Notes: generated by a model not told the origin, from the sequence alone. Shown: positions 1-9,813, numbered from the stretch's first letter. The stretch is DNA of 64,000 nucleotides from Blautia sp. (GCA_023664455.1 JAMPFM010000004.1:33747-97746); one strand, 5' to 3'. Numbers and translations are program-made.

Positions 1-330
1 AAACTGATGGGCAAGCGCCATACATTCCGTAGAATCTGCAATCAAATCTCTTGTCACAAGGGAATATTTCATTCCAATATGTCCCATCGCAATACCGTCG
101 CAGACTGCAATCGCAGGAAAGACAACCGGTACGCCGCCCGCTTCTGCAACACCCAGCTTTACCGCATTTACAATTTTATCCAGATTCATATGTCCGGGTA
201 CAATCTCATTATAAGAGCTGACAATCCCGACCATCGGTTTTTCCATTTCCTCCTTGGTAAATCCAAGTGCATTGAACAGACTCCTGTGCGGCGCCTGCTG
301 GATACCGCTTTTTACATTATCGCTTTTCAT
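1..330 (-). CDS. ilvD: Dihydroxy-acid dehydratase, N-terminal 110 residues (cut by window edge)
   Basis: IlvD dehydrates 2,3-dihydroxy acids to 2-keto acids in valine, isoleucine and leucine synthesis, using an Fe-S cluster. The visible N-terminus begins [19 protein letters not shown], continues with a [20 protein letters not shown] segment and an [17 protein letters not shown] segment; these are the substrate- and cluster-binding parts of the IlvD/Edd family. The start at 330 follows a GGAG motif about 11 bases upstream. The rest lies beyond base 1. It follows leuB and a glycosyltransferase on the same strand, so it is probably in a branched-chain amino-acid operon. Confidence 0.93.
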   Translation of the reverse strand, partial: MKSDNVKSGIQQAPHRSLFNALGFTKEEMEKPMVGIVSSYNEIVPGHMNLDKIVNAVKLGVAEAGGVPVVFPAIAVCDGIAMGHIGMKYSLVTRDLIADSTECMALAHQF

Positions 331-364
331 TTTTCATTTGCTCCTTTCACAACCCATGATTTTT

Positions 365-1936
365 TTACTTTCTTTTATAAAGAATAAATCTATCGTTTTC
401 ATAAGTAATATCCATCTCTTTTTCCAGATAGTCCCAAGGAATATCCGCCCCGGATAAATAAAATTTCCAACTATCCGCCCCTGCCGCGTCACGGGTTTGT
501 CTTTCTTCTTCCGATAAAAACAGTTCCCTATCCAGAAGAAGATAATCCGCTTCTTCCATTGGTCCACGCACGTCTTCCCTGTCATAGAGAAATTTCATCA
601 GATACTCCTGGTCACAATCCGTCACGCAGACTCTTTCCCCATGCGCAAGTTCCATATGGGAAAAAGCATCTTCAATCGCGGATTCCCTTTCACTGTACTG
701 CGCATTTCTCGCAGGCAGCATCAATAGGACAATACATAGAACGCCGCAAAACGCTGTAACAATATAAGCCGCCGCTTTGCCCCGGAATAATCCGGTAAGC
801 TGTCCCAGAAACCAGACAAGTAAAAGCGCCACCAGACTTCCAAAAAAAGAAAATACCCTGTAATAAGGCAGCGCCGCCTGTATGATTAACATCAGGGGCG
901 TTAATAAAAACGCCAGCAACAGATACCACTCGAAAAATCCTTGTTCTTTATCCTGACTGTCCCTGCCTTGGAAGACTTTATAAATAAGCGCCGCCAGACA
1001 TATCCCGATACAGAGTAACAAAACGATGGAGCAGCCTTCATAATAACTTCCCATTAACGACCTTATCCATAAGAAAAACCGGGACAGATACCCTTCTCTC
1101 CCCACACTCTGGATATAGGGCGTATCCAGCATATAGTTTACACCGGTTTTTACCGCCAGTAAAGGATTGTGCAGGATAATGGACACATGCCCCTGCCCGT
1201 AAACATCGCTTCCCGGCGTCTTAGACAGCAGATTCGAGCCGATGGCAAGCCAGATGATGGCGTATAACCCTACCGTGCATAGGGCGCTGATAAGGGATGT
1301 GATAAAAAAGGCAAAAAACTCTTTTCTACGCTTCTTCACAAACAGCCATACCCCGCCGATTACACAAAGCGGCAGTACAAAATAGACACTGCTTGGCAGC
1401 GTGTAAAGCGACCAGATAAGGGCACACGCCAGAATGATATAATGTTTTTTCTGCCTTTTTTCAAATCCAATAATCTCTATCGTCTCATAAAGCGCCGTCA
1501 AGAAAAGGCAGGACGCCAGTGCGTATCCTCTTCCCTGTACTGCCAGCGTATTAACAAGTCCCATCGAGGCGGTTAAAAATACCGGAGCCAGCGCCAATCC
1601 TTTCGGAAGACACTTCTTCCCAATCGCAAATAAAAGACCCAGACTAATCAGACTGCATAGCCACGATACACCCCTTAACCCGATTGCAGGACTGCCAAAG
1701 ATAGCAAGGACCGCTGAAAGCACGGAAAACCCTACATGATTATTGGGAAGAGGCCAATGAATCGCCGCATAAACAGGACCGCGGCTTATGAAATAATAAT
1801 AGGTATAAAGCTCATCATACCAGGGTGTTAACGCAAAAAGCCTCCATCCGTAATAGAATGCCATTCCAACCAGAAAAAGAAAAAAAAGGGCGCATTCCAC
1901 ATCCTTCTTTTCCCATATTTCCCGCAACCGCTTCAT
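365..1936 (-). CDS. Polytopic membrane glycosyltransferase (GT39/PMT-like)
   Basis: A 523-residue integral membrane protein with roughly ten hydrophobic segments. Near residue 40, just after the first membrane segment, it has a WYDELYTYYYF loop; an Asp-Glu pair in this first external loop is the catalytic signature of the GT39/ArnT/PMT (GT-C) superfamily, which transfers sugars from polyprenyl-phosphate donors on the outer face of the membrane. The C-terminal ~100 residues are soluble and charged. Start ATG follows a GGGAG motif. It begins 15 bases after the leuB stop and ends shortly before ilvD, an odd place for an envelope glycosyltransferase. Acceptor and sugar cannot be inferred. Confidence 0.7.
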   Translation of the reverse strand: MKRLREIWEKKDVECALFFLFLVGMAFYYGWRLFALTPWYDELYTYYYFISRGPVYAAIHWPLPNNHVGFSVLSAVLAIFGSPAIGLRGVSWLCSLISLGLLFAIGKKCLPKGLALAPVFLTASMGLVNTLAVQGRGYALASCLFLTALYETIEIIGFEKRQKKHYIILACALIWSLYTLPSSVYFVLPLCVIGGVWLFVKKRRKEFFAFFITSLISALCTVGLYAIIWLAIGSNLLSKTPGSDVYGQGHVSIILHNPLLAVKTGVNYMLDTPYIQSVGREGYLSRFFLWIRSLMGSYYEGCSIVLLLCIGICLAALIYKVFQGRDSQDKEQGFFEWYLLLAFLLTPLMLIIQAALPYYRVFSFFGSLVALLLVWFLGQLTGLFRGKAAAYIVTAFCGVLCIVLLMLPARNAQYSERESAIEDAFSHMELAHGERVCVTDCDQEYLMKFLYDREDVRGPMEEADYLLLDRELFLSEEERQTRDAAGADSWKFYLSGADIPWDYLEKEMDITYENDRFILYKRK

Positions 1937-1951
1937 CGAAAAACTCCCAGA

Positions 1952-3037
1952 CTAATTTATTCTCTGCGCCAGCAGTTCACCCATCTGCTTGCAGCCTACC
2001 TTCTTACAGCCCTCAGACATAATGTCTGACGTCCTGTAGCCTTCTTTCAACACCTGTTTTACGGCGTTTTCAATCGCGTCTGCTTCTTTGTCCAAATCAA
2101 AACTGTAACGAAGCATCATGGCTGCGGATAAAACCGTGGCAATCGGATTGGCGATATCCTTACCCGCAATATCCGGCGCAGAACCGTGGCTCGGCTCATA
2201 AAGCCCGAATTTGGTGTCATTTAAAGAGGCTGATGCCAGCATTCCGATAGAACCGGTCACCATACTTGCCTCGTCGGATAAAATATCCCCAAACATATTC
2301 TCTGTTAATATCACGTCAAACTGCGCCGGGTCTTTTACCAACTGCATCGCGCAATTATCGACTAACATATGTTCTAACGTCACTTCTGGGTAATCTTTTG
2401 CCACTTCTTCTACTACGCTTCGCCACAATCTGGAAGAATCCAATACATTTGCTTTATCCACACTTGTTACTTTTTTCTTTCTTTTCATGGCGATATCGAA
2501 TCCCTTTATCGCAATGCGGCGGATTTCGTTCTCATCATAGGTCAGCGTATCAATTGCTTTTCTTACGCCGTTTTCCTCTATTGTCCTGCGTTCCCCAAAG
2601 TAAAGGCCGCCTGTCAGTTCCCTCATAATCAGCATATCGAATCCGGCGGCGGAAATTTCCGGTTTCAAAGGACACGCCCCGGCAAGCTCCTCATAAAGCA
2701 CTGCCGGTCTTAAATTTGCAAATAAATTAAGCGCCTTCCGAATCCCTAGAAGTCCTGCTTCCGGTCTTAGATTCGGGGGCAGTTTATACCAGGGGGAAGT
2801 GGTCGTATCCCCGCCGATAGAACCCATCAGGACAGCGTCTGCGCCTCTTGCTGTCTCAATTGCTTCTTTTGTAAGCGGCTCCCCATATGCGTCAATGGAT
2901 GCCCCGCCCATCAAAATATCTGTATATTTCATAACATGCCCATATTTTGCAGCTACCGCATCCAACACTTTTTTGGCTTCCGTTACGATTTCCGGTCCGA
3001 TTCCATCCCCCGGAATACAGGTAATCTTTAATTCCAT
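1952..3037 (-). CDS. leuB: 3-isopropylmalate dehydrogenase
   Basis: LeuB oxidatively decarboxylates 3-isopropylmalate with NAD+ in leucine biosynthesis. The 361-residue length is typical. The N-terminus has the [12 protein letters not shown] motif, the substrate loop [20 protein letters not shown] is followed by the [11 protein letters not shown] segment, and the C-terminal half carries the NAD-site [20 protein letters not shown] motif. It heads a set with the membrane glycosyltransferase and ilvD (15-base spacing to the former), which supports a branched-chain amino-acid operon. A perfect hairpin at 3080-3101 separates it from yajC upstream. Confidence 0.97.
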   Translation of the reverse strand: MELKITCIPGDGIGPEIVTEAKKVLDAVAAKYGHVMKYTDILMGGASIDAYGEPLTKEAIETARGADAVLMGSIGGDTTTSPWYKLPPNLRPEAGLLGIRKALNLFANLRPAVLYEELAGACPLKPEISAAGFDMLIMRELTGGLYFGERRTIEENGVRKAIDTLTYDENEIRRIAIKGFDIAMKRKKKVTSVDKANVLDSSRLWRSVVEEVAKDYPEVTLEHMLVDNCAMQLVKDPAQFDVILTENMFGDILSDEASMVTGSIGMLASASLNDTKFGLYEPSHGSAPDIAGKDIANPIATVLSAAMMLRYSFDLDKEADAIENAVKQVLKEGYRTSDIMSEGCKKVGCKQMGELLAQRIN

Positions 3038-3079
3038 TGTATACCCTGCCCCTTTCCGTTCCTGTACATAGTATTAAAG

Positions 3080-3101
3080 AAGATGCATCGAAATGCATCT
3101 T
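3080..3101 (-). terminator. Hairpin between yajC and leuB, probable terminator
   Basis: A 9-bp perfect stem (AAGATGCAT / ATGCATCTT) closed by a CGAA tetraloop lies downstream of yajC and upstream of leuB. On the minus strand it is followed by a T-rich but not pure run, so termination may be partial. The plus-strand side has a CTTTTTC tract. Confidence 0.55.
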
Positions 3102-3138
3102 ACTCTTTTTCATCTTACTTATTAGGAAATTTCCGTCT

Positions 3139-3459
3139 CTATTCAGCGTCCGCCTTCTCTACCTGCGCTATCGCCGACTTCTGCATCGGTATCCGGCAAT
3201 TCTTGTTATTTCCAAATTCCACGATAACCGTATCGTCCGTGATATCAATAATGCTTCCATAAAAACCACTGTTTGTCAAAACCGCGTCTCCTACGGACAA
3301 ATCCGCCAGCATTGCCGCAACCCGCTTCTGCTCTTTCTTCTGTGGACGAATCATAATAAAATACATGACCACGATAAGCAGTATGATATATCCAATCATA
3401 AAAAAGCCGCCGCCCGCTGCTGATACATCCTCGTTTAATAAAATTCCATGAATACCCAT
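3139..3459 (-). CDS. yajC: Preprotein translocase subunit YajC
   Basis: A small SecDF-associated membrane protein of 106 residues. One membrane segment (GYIILLIVVMYFIMIRP) is followed by the family hallmark MIRPQKKEQKR and a small basic/beta domain with the VGDAVLTNSGFYGSI motif. The frame is open further upstream, but the ATG at 3459 (MGIHGILLNED) was chosen because an AAAGGAG ribosome site precedes it and the size then matches the family. It follows tgt on the same strand, the classical tgt-yajC pairing. Confidence 0.9.
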   Translation of the reverse strand: MGIHGILLNEDVSAAGGGFFMIGYIILLIVVMYFIMIRPQKKEQKRVAAMLADLSVGDAVLTNSGFYGSIIDITDDTVIVEFGNNKNCRIPMQKSAIAQVEKADAE

Positions 3460-3557
3460 AATAATAAATTTACTCCTTTCACAAAGCGTTCCTTCCATCA
3501 TTTCTATTAACAATCTCCATATAACTATACACAAATCAGCGTCAGAAAACAAGTATT

Positions 3558-4694
3558 TTATACGCACTCCAGTTTCTTTTTCTTATAAGCTGCAAATTCT
3601 CCTGCATCCAATGCTTCCCGGATTTCCGTCATCATCGTATTATAGAAATAGAGATTATGCAGTACGCAGAAACGCATCCCCAGCATTTCCTTCGCCTTCA
3701 AAAGATGCCGGATATATGCTCTGGAATAGCCCCGCCGACAGACCGGACAGCCGCAGCCCTCTTCAATCGGTCGCTTATCCAGCTCATATTGCGCATTAAA
3801 CAGATTCAGCTTGCCGTGATTGGTATACACATGCCCATGTCTTCCATTTCTGCTCGGATACACACAGTCAAAAAAATCGACCCCACGCTCTACTGCTTCC
3901 AAAATATTGGCGGGGGTTCCGACACCCATCAGATAAACAGGCTTGTCCACGGGCAGATACGGCACGGTTTCTTCTATAATATGATACATCTGCTCATGGG
4001 TTTCCCCAACGGCAAGACCGCCCAACGCATAACCGTCCAAATCCATTTCCGTAATTCTTTTGGCATGGTCGATTCTGATATCCGCAAAAACCGCTCCCTG
4101 ATTAATCCCAAATAACATCTGATGCGGATTGACAGTATCTTCTAAATGGTTTAACCGGTACATATCCGCTTTACAACGTTCCAGCCATCTCGTCGTCCGC
4201 TCGACGGATTGCTGTACATACTCCCTGTCCGCTGTACTAGACGGACACTCGTCAAACGCCATAGCAATTGTAGAGCCAAGGTTTGACTGTATCTGCATAC
4301 TCTCTTCCGGTCCCATAAAAATCTTCCTACCGTCGATATGGGAATGGAAATAGACACCTTCTTCCTTAATTTTACGAAGTTGTGCCAGCGAAAAAACCTG
4401 AAAACCGCCAGAATCCGTCAGGATTGGTCTGTCCCATAGCATAAACTTATGTAAACCACCGAGCTGCTTAATAAGATAATCGCCCGGTCTGACATGCAGA
4501 TGATAGGTATTGGATAATTCTATCTGGGTTCCTATCTGTTCCAAATCTTCTGTAGAAACGGCGCCTTTAATCGCCGCAACCGTTCCCACATTCATAAAAA
4601 CAGGCGTCTGTACTACGCCGTGCACGGTCTGTAATTCTCCGCGCTTCGCCCTGCCTTCCTGTTTAAGAACTCTATACATGAATTGCTTCTCCAC
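3558..4694 (-). CDS. tgt: Queuine/preQ1 tRNA-guanine transglycosylase
   Basis: Tgt exchanges guanine-34 of GUN-anticodon tRNAs for preQ1 during queuosine synthesis. The 378-residue protein has the TDSGGFQVFSL active-site motif around residue 93, the GGLAVGE segment, the nucleophile-region ANILEAVERGVDFFDCV, and the C-terminal zinc site CGCPVCRRGYSRAYIRHL near residue 314. All catalytic and metal ligands look intact. It is followed by yajC 98 bases downstream, a conserved neighbourhood. Confidence 0.97.
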   Translation of the reverse strand: MEKQFMYRVLKQEGRAKRGELQTVHGVVQTPVFMNVGTVAAIKGAVSTEDLEQIGTQIELSNTYHLHVRPGDYLIKQLGGLHKFMLWDRPILTDSGGFQVFSLAQLRKIKEEGVYFHSHIDGRKIFMGPEESMQIQSNLGSTIAMAFDECPSSTADREYVQQSVERTTRWLERCKADMYRLNHLEDTVNPHQMLFGINQGAVFADIRIDHAKRITEMDLDGYALGGLAVGETHEQMYHIIEETVPYLPVDKPVYLMGVGTPANILEAVERGVDFFDCVYPSRNGRHGHVYTNHGKLNLFNAQYELDKRPIEEGCGCPVCRRGYSRAYIRHLLKAKEMLGMRFCVLHNLYFYNTMMTEIREALDAGEFAAYKKKKLECV

Positions 4695-4712
4695 TTTAGG
4701 GGGTAATCTTTT

Positions 4713-5792
4713 TTATAAATATTTATCCCAAAATTCTTCCAGACACAGATTTTCCTGCGTCATAATGACTGCGGCATCCTTCCCTACATAACGGAAATGC
4801 CACGGTTCATATTCAATGCTGGTAATGTATTCTTTGCCTTCCGGATATCTCAAAATAAATCCATACTCGCAGCTATGCTCAGCAAGCCATAAACCTGCAT
4901 CGGTTTCCCCGAATCCCTGCTTCAGCGGGGAATAGGTGTCACAGGTGATGTCTAATGCCAATCCAATCTGGTGCTCGCTTGCACCCGGTATGGTAATAAC
5001 TCTGGAAGTAGTCTTATAAGCTTCCATATAAGAATAGCCCTCTTGCATATATTCCTTGATTCTTTTATTAAAATTGTTTTCCTGCCTGTCGTCAGTCCGA
5101 TAAGGAGATTTAATCATCAGATTAATGCCATCGTCCTTGGCAGCCTGGAGCATGGACAACAGCTCTGGAATAATCCTCTCGTCACACCGCAGTCCCCCTG
5201 TAATAACGCCCAGGTTAAAACTATAGTCATCCGGTATCGGGTGCTGTTTATTGACTAAAACAAGCTTCCAGTCACTGCTGTCAAATACGGGCTCGGAAGT
5301 GTCTTCCGCCACCGCCTTACCATCGCTTCCATTCTCGTCTTCTACCGTATAAGAATTGGAATCTTCCAGAATATCCTCCAAGGTATAAGTGTCAGAATTT
5401 ACGATATCTTCCGTATTTTCATATTCTTTTGCCGCCGTTACTGTTTCCGGTAAAAGCGTATCATCCAGCGTCACCTCTTTTTCAATAGCAAGCGTTATTT
5501 CTGAATCCTCTTCCACCACTTCATGATAGACCGCCTGTGCATCAATAAAACCGGACTGCCCCGAAAATACGGCAAAAGAAAAACTGCAGCTGGACATAAA
5601 AAACAACAGGGAAAACGCGATACTGATATATCTGCGCCCATTGCCTGCAAAATGTTTCCTAATATACGAGATACCATGATATATGGCTAATATCGCAAGC
5701 ATCATAAGAATGCACGGATATTTCAAAATCGGGTGTTTTCTTGCAATATTCATGCATCTATGCCTGACATTTTCACGAAATGTTTTCTTCAT
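4713..5792 (-). CDS. Membrane-anchored D-alanyl-D-alanine carboxypeptidase, VanY/M15B family
   Basis: A 359-residue envelope peptidase that trims the terminal D-Ala of peptidoglycan stem peptides. One uncleaved signal/anchor segment lies at about residues 49-72 after a basic N-terminus, followed by an acidic low-complexity stalk (to ~residue 150) and the VanY domain. The zinc and catalytic residues are visible: SEHQIGLALDITC near residue 270 and EPWHFRYVG near residue 330. Vancomycin resistance is not implied because no van regulatory or ligase genes are nearby. Transcribed away from aroC. Confidence 0.87.
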   Translation of the reverse strand: MKKTFRENVRHRCMNIARKHPILKYPCILMMLAILAIYHGISYIRKHFAGNGRRYISIAFSLLFFMSSCSFSFAVFSGQSGFIDAQAVYHEVVEEDSEITLAIEKEVTLDDTLLPETVTAAKEYENTEDIVNSDTYTLEDILEDSNSYTVEDENGSDGKAVAEDTSEPVFDSSDWKLVLVNKQHPIPDDYSFNLGVITGGLRCDERIIPELLSMLQAAKDDGINLMIKSPYRTDDRQENNFNKRIKEYMQEGYSYMEAYKTTSRVITIPGASEHQIGLALDITCDTYSPLKQGFGETDAGLWLAEHSCEYGFILRYPEGKEYITSIEYEPWHFRYVGKDAAVIMTQENLCLEEFWDKYL

Positions 5793-6109
5793 TTATCTAA
5801 TTGACCATGCCTTTCCACAGCCTGCGAACTTTAAATCGCAGATACAAGGTTGCAGTTGAAAATTTTAATTTCCAACCTATGCATCACTCTCGAAAATATG
5901 AAAAAATAACAGTAAGTACGAGAAATCTAATTTATATGATAACATATAATTTTTATTTGTACATCTCTTTTTTTACGAAAATTTAAAATTTTTATGTAAA
6001 TCATTTCCTACTTTGCCCATTTATAGTATAATTTATCCATCCGAGTTACTTATTGTTCCACTTATTTATGATACTGATACAAAAATACTGCAAAGGAAGG
6101 TTTTTAATT
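5793..6109. promoter_or_regulatory. Divergent intergenic region between vanY-like gene and aroC
   Basis: 317 bases without a gene, AT-rich. It must hold the promoters of both divergent genes. On the plus strand a clear -10 (TATAAT, 6027-6032) lies about 80 bases before aroC with a weak -35 (TTTCCT, 6004-6009) at 17-bp spacing. The minus-strand promoter of the carboxypeptidase could not be fixed. No RNA gene or repeat of note was found. Confidence 0.45.
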
Positions 6110-7222
6110 ATGGCAGGTTCCAATTATGGTACAATCTTTCAGATTACTACTTGGGGAGAATCTCATGGAAAAGCGCTAGGCGTCGTAGTGGACGGCTGTC
6201 CTGCGGGGCTTCCTCTTTCAGAAGAGGATATCCAGATATTCTTAGACCGCAGGAAACCGGGTAAAACAAAACTATCCACTCCCCGCAAGGAAACGGATAA
6301 AGTAGAGATTCTATCCGGCGTTTTTGAAAAAAAGACGACGGGTACGCCCATTTCCCTTATCGTCCACAATACTTCCCAGCGTTCTACAGATTACAGTGAA
6401 ATCGCAAATTATTACCGTCCCGGACATGCCGATTACACCTTTGATATGAAATACGGTTTCAGGGACTATCGCGGCGGCGGACGTTCTTCCGGCCGGGAAA
6501 CCATTGGCAGGGTCGCTGCCGGCGCCATCGCTTCTAAACTATTAAAGATGCTCGGCGTCAGACTGACCGCTTATACCCGCTCCATCGGTCCTGTTACTAT
6601 AGACGACGGCGTTTTTGATGCACAGGCGATCGCAGATACGCCGACCTGTATGCCGGACTATGAGGCGTCTAAAAAAGCGGAAGCCTATCTCGCTGACTGC
6701 ATGAAATCCTATGATTCTGCGGGCGGCGTTATTGAATGCAGAATCGAGGGTTGTCCTGCGGGTATCGGCGAACCTGTCTTTGAAAAGTTAGACGCCAATC
6801 TGTCGAAGGCAATCATGTCCATCGGCGCTGTCAAAGCAGTGGAAATTGGCGATGGCATCTTAGTTTCCCAGAGCAGAGGTTCCGAAAATAATGATGCTTT
6901 TACCACACAAAATGGTAAAGTTGTCAAAACTACCAATCATGCAGGGGGCACCTTAGGCGGCATCAGCGACGGTTCCACAATTTTGTTGCGCGCCTATGTA
7001 AAACCCACCCCCTCTATTTTCAGCAAACAGCAGACAGTGAACCGCCAAGGAGAATCCATTGAGGTTTCCATTAAGGGCAGACATGACCCGGTAATCGTCC
7101 CAAGAGCCGTCGTCGTTGTAGAATCTATGGCGGCAATTACCCTGCTAGACGCTATGCTCGTCAATATGGGCGCAAGGGTTGACTATCTGCAAAAAATTTA
7201 TGGCAAATCATTGCCTGATTAG
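6110..7222 (+). CDS. aroC: Chorismate synthase
   Basis: AroC converts EPSP to chorismate, the last shared step of aromatic amino-acid synthesis, using reduced FMN. The 370-residue protein begins MAGSNYGTIFQITTWGESHG, includes the HADYTFDMKYGFRDYRGGGR signature with the RSSGRET continuation, and ends with the GRHDPVIVPRAVVVVESM motif. The start at 6110 is set by an AAAGGAAGG ribosome site 10 bases upstream; the open frame extends further 5' without such a site. It is one of the few plus-strand genes and converges with the aldolase gene, 13 bases apart. Confidence 0.97.
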   Translation: MAGSNYGTIFQITTWGESHGKALGVVVDGCPAGLPLSEEDIQIFLDRRKPGKTKLSTPRKETDKVEILSGVFEKKTTGTPISLIVHNTSQRSTDYSEIANYYRPGHADYTFDMKYGFRDYRGGGRSSGRETIGRVAAGAIASKLLKMLGVRLTAYTRSIGPVTIDDGVFDAQAIADTPTCMPDYEASKKAEAYLADCMKSYDSAGGVIECRIEGCPAGIGEPVFEKLDANLSKAIMSIGAVKAVEIGDGILVSQSRGSENNDAFTTQNGKVVKTTNHAGGTLGGISDGSTILLRAYVKPTPSIFSKQQTVNRQGESIEVSIKGRHDPVIVPRAVVVVESMAAITLLDAMLVNMGARVDYLQKIYGKSLPD

Positions 7223-7243
7223 AAATATTGCCTGATTAGAAAT
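7210..7243. repeat. Tandem 17-bp duplication at convergent stop codons
   Basis: The unit ATTGCCTGATTAGAAAT occurs twice head-to-tail (7210-7226 and 7227-7243). The first copy holds the TAG stop of aroC; the second holds the minus-strand TAA stop of the aldolase gene. Confidence 0.9.
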
Positions 7244-8213
7244 TATCCAAAAGCTCCAGATAAAAATCATGATAGTCCTTGCGGCCTTCCTTCGTAAACT
7301 GAATTGCTGTCTTAGGATGCTGATTCAGGATTCCTGTCAAAAGGTAAGGAACGTCATATCCCCATACAACGCCGGATTCCTTCATCGGTACAATATGCTG
7401 CTCGATGAATTTCAACAGCGGATTAATCCGGTACTTCGGATTCTTTAAAAATCCTAAGAGCAATTCGCTTGGACAGTTGCCGCATCCTCTGCCAAGGCTG
7501 CTTACCGTCGCGTCCAGATAACTCACGCCCCGCCGCAGCGCTTCGATGGTGTTGGCAAAGGCAAGCTGCTGATTATTGTGCGCGTGGATTCCTACTTTTT
7601 TCCCATATTTATCCGCCACTTCCAGATATTTATCCGATAATCTGCTGACCTGTTCAGGATAGAGGGATCCGTAGCTGTCCACCAGATAGATGCAGCCTAC
7701 ACTGCTCTGACAGAGAAGCTCTAGCGCCGCATCGATATCCAGCTCGTTTGATTTGGAAATCGCCATGATATTGACGGTCGTTTCATAGCCTTTTTTCGTA
7801 CAGTCTTCAATCATCTCGACTGCAGCAGGAATGGTATTGATATAGGTCGCAACCCTGACAAGGTCGATGGGGCTGTCCTTTTTATTCAGGATATCCTTTT
7901 TAAAATCGCATCTTCCCACGTCCGCCATAACGGATATTTTCATATCGGTTTTATTGTCCCCGACAATCGCCCGGATGTCTTTATCGTCGCAGAATTTCCA
8001 CTTCCCGAATTTCTTGACGTCAAACATTTCCTTTGACGCCTTATAGCCAAATTCCATATAATCTACGCCCGCCTTGATATTCGCCTGATACAAATCCTTT
8101 GCAAATTCATCCGAGAAAAAGAAATCATTGACCAGACCGCCGTCCCTGAGCGTACAATCCATTACTTTAATTTCCGGTGTGTAGGACATCAATGTCCTTT
8201 CTTTTTTTGCCAT
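7236..8213 (-). CDS. DRE-TIM metallolyase-type aldolase (HMG-CoA lyase/4-hydroxy-2-oxovalerate aldolase-like)
   Basis: A 325-residue TIM-barrel enzyme. The metal/substrate motif VMDCTLRDGGLVNDF lies at the N-terminus, and HAHNNQQLAFANTIEALRRG followed by the YLDATVSSLGRGCGNCPSELL segment matches the metal-binding His pair and Gly/Cys loop of the DRE-TIM superfamily (isopropylmalate synthase, HMG-CoA lyase, DmpG). It lacks the C-terminal LeuA regulatory domain and the DmpG communication domain, so the exact reaction is unknown. Start chosen by AAAGAGG. It stands alone, downstream of tyrS. Confidence 0.75.
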   Translation of the reverse strand: MAKKERTLMSYTPEIKVMDCTLRDGGLVNDFFFSDEFAKDLYQANIKAGVDYMEFGYKASKEMFDVKKFGKWKFCDDKDIRAIVGDNKTDMKISVMADVGRCDFKKDILNKKDSPIDLVRVATYINTIPAAVEMIEDCTKKGYETTVNIMAISKSNELDIDAALELLCQSSVGCIYLVDSYGSLYPEQVSRLSDKYLEVADKYGKKVGIHAHNNQQLAFANTIEALRRGVSYLDATVSSLGRGCGNCPSELLLGFLKNPKYRINPLLKFIEQHIVPMKESGVVWGYDVPYLLTGILNQHPKTAIQFTKEGRKDYHDFYLELLDNF

Positions 8214-8243
8214 ACTTTTTTCCTCTTTCCTTTTTCTTTTCTC

Positions 8244-9470
8244 TTAGTCCACTATGATTTTCTTAAAACTCTTCTTTCCTTTTTTCACAAGAAACTCTTC
8301 TTCTGCAATTTCCTCTTTGCTGTATACTTTTCTGACATCGCTTACTTTTTCTCCTTTTACGGTGACGCCGCCCTGTTCTATGGCACGGCGCGCCTCGGAA
8401 CGGGAAGCCGCCAGACCTGCCGCGGTTAAAATTCCAAGAATATCGATGCTGCCGTCTGTGAAGTTCTCTTCTGTAAGTTTCGCCGTCGGCATGTTTTCAG
8501 AGCTTCCGCCCCCTGCAAAAAGCGCCTTTGCCGCATCTTTTGCCTTATCCGCCTCTTCCTTGCCATGTACGAGGGTGGTCAGCTCATACGCTAAGATTTC
8601 TTTTGCTTCATTTAACTGACTGCCTTCCCATTTGTCCATTTCATCTATCTGCTCCAAGGGCAGGAATGTCAGCATCCTAAGGCATTTTAAAACGTCCGCG
8701 TCCGCTACGTTACGCCAGTACTGGTAAAACTCAAAGGGGGAAGTCTTATTCGGGTCAAGCCATACTGCGCCTTTCTGTGTCTTTCCCATCTTATTTCCTT
8801 CAGAGTTAAGCAGCAGCGTAATGGTCATGGCATAAGCGTCCTTGCCCAGCTTGCGGCGGATTAGTTCTGTACCGCCTAACATATTGCTCCATTGGTCATC
8901 CCCGCCAAACTGCATATTGCAGCCATAGCGTTGATACAGTTCCAGGAAATCGTAACTCTGCATAATCATGTAATTAAACTCCAAAAAACTCAATCCTTTT
9001 TCCATCCTCTGCTTATAGCATTCCGCCGTCAGCATCCGGTTCACGCTAAAATGCGTCCCGATATCGCGGATAAATTCGATGTAATTTAAATTGGTCAGCC
9101 AGTCCGCGTTGTTAATCATAAGCGCCTTGCCGTCGGAAAAATCAATAAACCGGCTCATCTGCTTTTTGAAACATTCGCAGTTATGAGCAATGGTCTCTTT
9201 CGTCATCATGCTGCGCATATCGCTTCTGCCGGAAGGATCTCCTATCATCCCCGTACCGCCGCCGATTAAGGCAATCGGTTTATTCCCGGCTTCCTGTAAT
9301 CTTTTCATCAGACATAGCGCCATAAAATGCCCTACATGAAGACTGTCCGCAGTCGGGTCGAACCCGATATAGAAAGTCGCCTTCCCTGCATTAATCAATT
9401 CCCGGATTTCTTCCGGGTCCGTCAACTGTGCAAGCAATCCCCTTGCCTGTAATTCTTCATAGATTTTCAT
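8244..9470 (-). CDS. tyrS: Tyrosyl-tRNA synthetase
   Basis: A 408-residue class I synthetase charging tRNA-Tyr. HIGH-type motif DSLHVGHF lies near residue 43, the GGDDQWSNM substrate loop near 190, KMSKS-type motif KMGKT near 228, and a C-terminal S4 RNA-binding domain from about 340 ([16 protein letters not shown]). The start at 9470 (MKIYEEL) follows AGAGG and gives standard length; the frame is open upstream only because it runs through the T-box leader. Regulation by that leader means expression rises when tRNA-Tyr is uncharged. Confidence 0.97.
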   Translation of the reverse strand: MKIYEELQARGLLAQLTDPEEIRELINAGKATFYIGFDPTADSLHVGHFMALCLMKRLQEAGNKPIALIGGGTGMIGDPSGRSDMRSMMTKETIAHNCECFKKQMSRFIDFSDGKALMINNADWLTNLNYIEFIRDIGTHFSVNRMLTAECYKQRMEKGLSFLEFNYMIMQSYDFLELYQRYGCNMQFGGDDQWSNMLGGTELIRRKLGKDAYAMTITLLLNSEGNKMGKTQKGAVWLDPNKTSPFEFYQYWRNVADADVLKCLRMLTFLPLEQIDEMDKWEGSQLNEAKEILAYELTTLVHGKEEADKAKDAAKALFAGGGSSENMPTAKLTEENFTDGSIDILGILTAAGLAASRSEARRAIEQGGVTVKGEKVSDVRKVYSKEEIAEEEFLVKKGKKSFKKIIVD

Positions 9471-9505
9471 AATCAACCATTCCTCTCTGTTTCTTGTAAA
9501 TAAAA

Positions 9506-9813
9506 AGACCCCATCCCTTGAAAGGACGAGGTCAAAAACCCGTGTTACCACCTGACTTCGCAAACGGCTCGCGCCGCCTGCCTCACCAAGTACAACCGCA
9601 CTGCGGCAATACTCTCCTGCTATAACGTGCATTCCTCCGTCACAACCTACTAAACAGAAAATATAATCTGTTATTCTGTCATGAAGCTCCAAGATGTATT
9701 CATAAAAGATTTCCCGCGCGCCTCTCATCCACCAGCTGCTTTCTGTCCGTTCCGTCTTTTACTACTTGTTCTTATCAACGCCTGTTTCTGTTATTTATGA
9801 ACTGATAGTCTGT
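9506..9813 (-). ncRNA. T-box riboswitch leader of tyrS (tyrosine specifier)
   Basis: The leader contains the T-box core (AGGTGGTAACACGGGTT, about 9537-9553) followed by an intrinsic terminator at 9506-9533 (GACC..GGTC stem with a T run), so antitermination by uncharged tRNA is expected. In stem I, the GAA-TAC-ATC context puts a TAC tyrosine codon at 9696-9698 as the likely specifier, matching the downstream tyrS. The promoter lies just upstream at 9814-9842. Confidence 0.93.

Noticed and set aside
4713-5792. Vancomycin-resistance gene
   Set aside because: VanY-type carboxypeptidases are common housekeeping enzymes; no vanS/R, vanH, ligase or vanX is nearby.
7210-7243. Attachment site of a mobile element
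   Set aside because: The two 17-bp copies are directly adjacent with nothing between them and no integrase nearby; a simple slippage duplication explains them.
9471-9728. N-terminal extension of tyrosyl-tRNA synthetase
   Set aside because: The frame is open only because it crosses the T-box leader; the translated extension matches no TyrS domain and a good ribosome site precedes the inner ATG.
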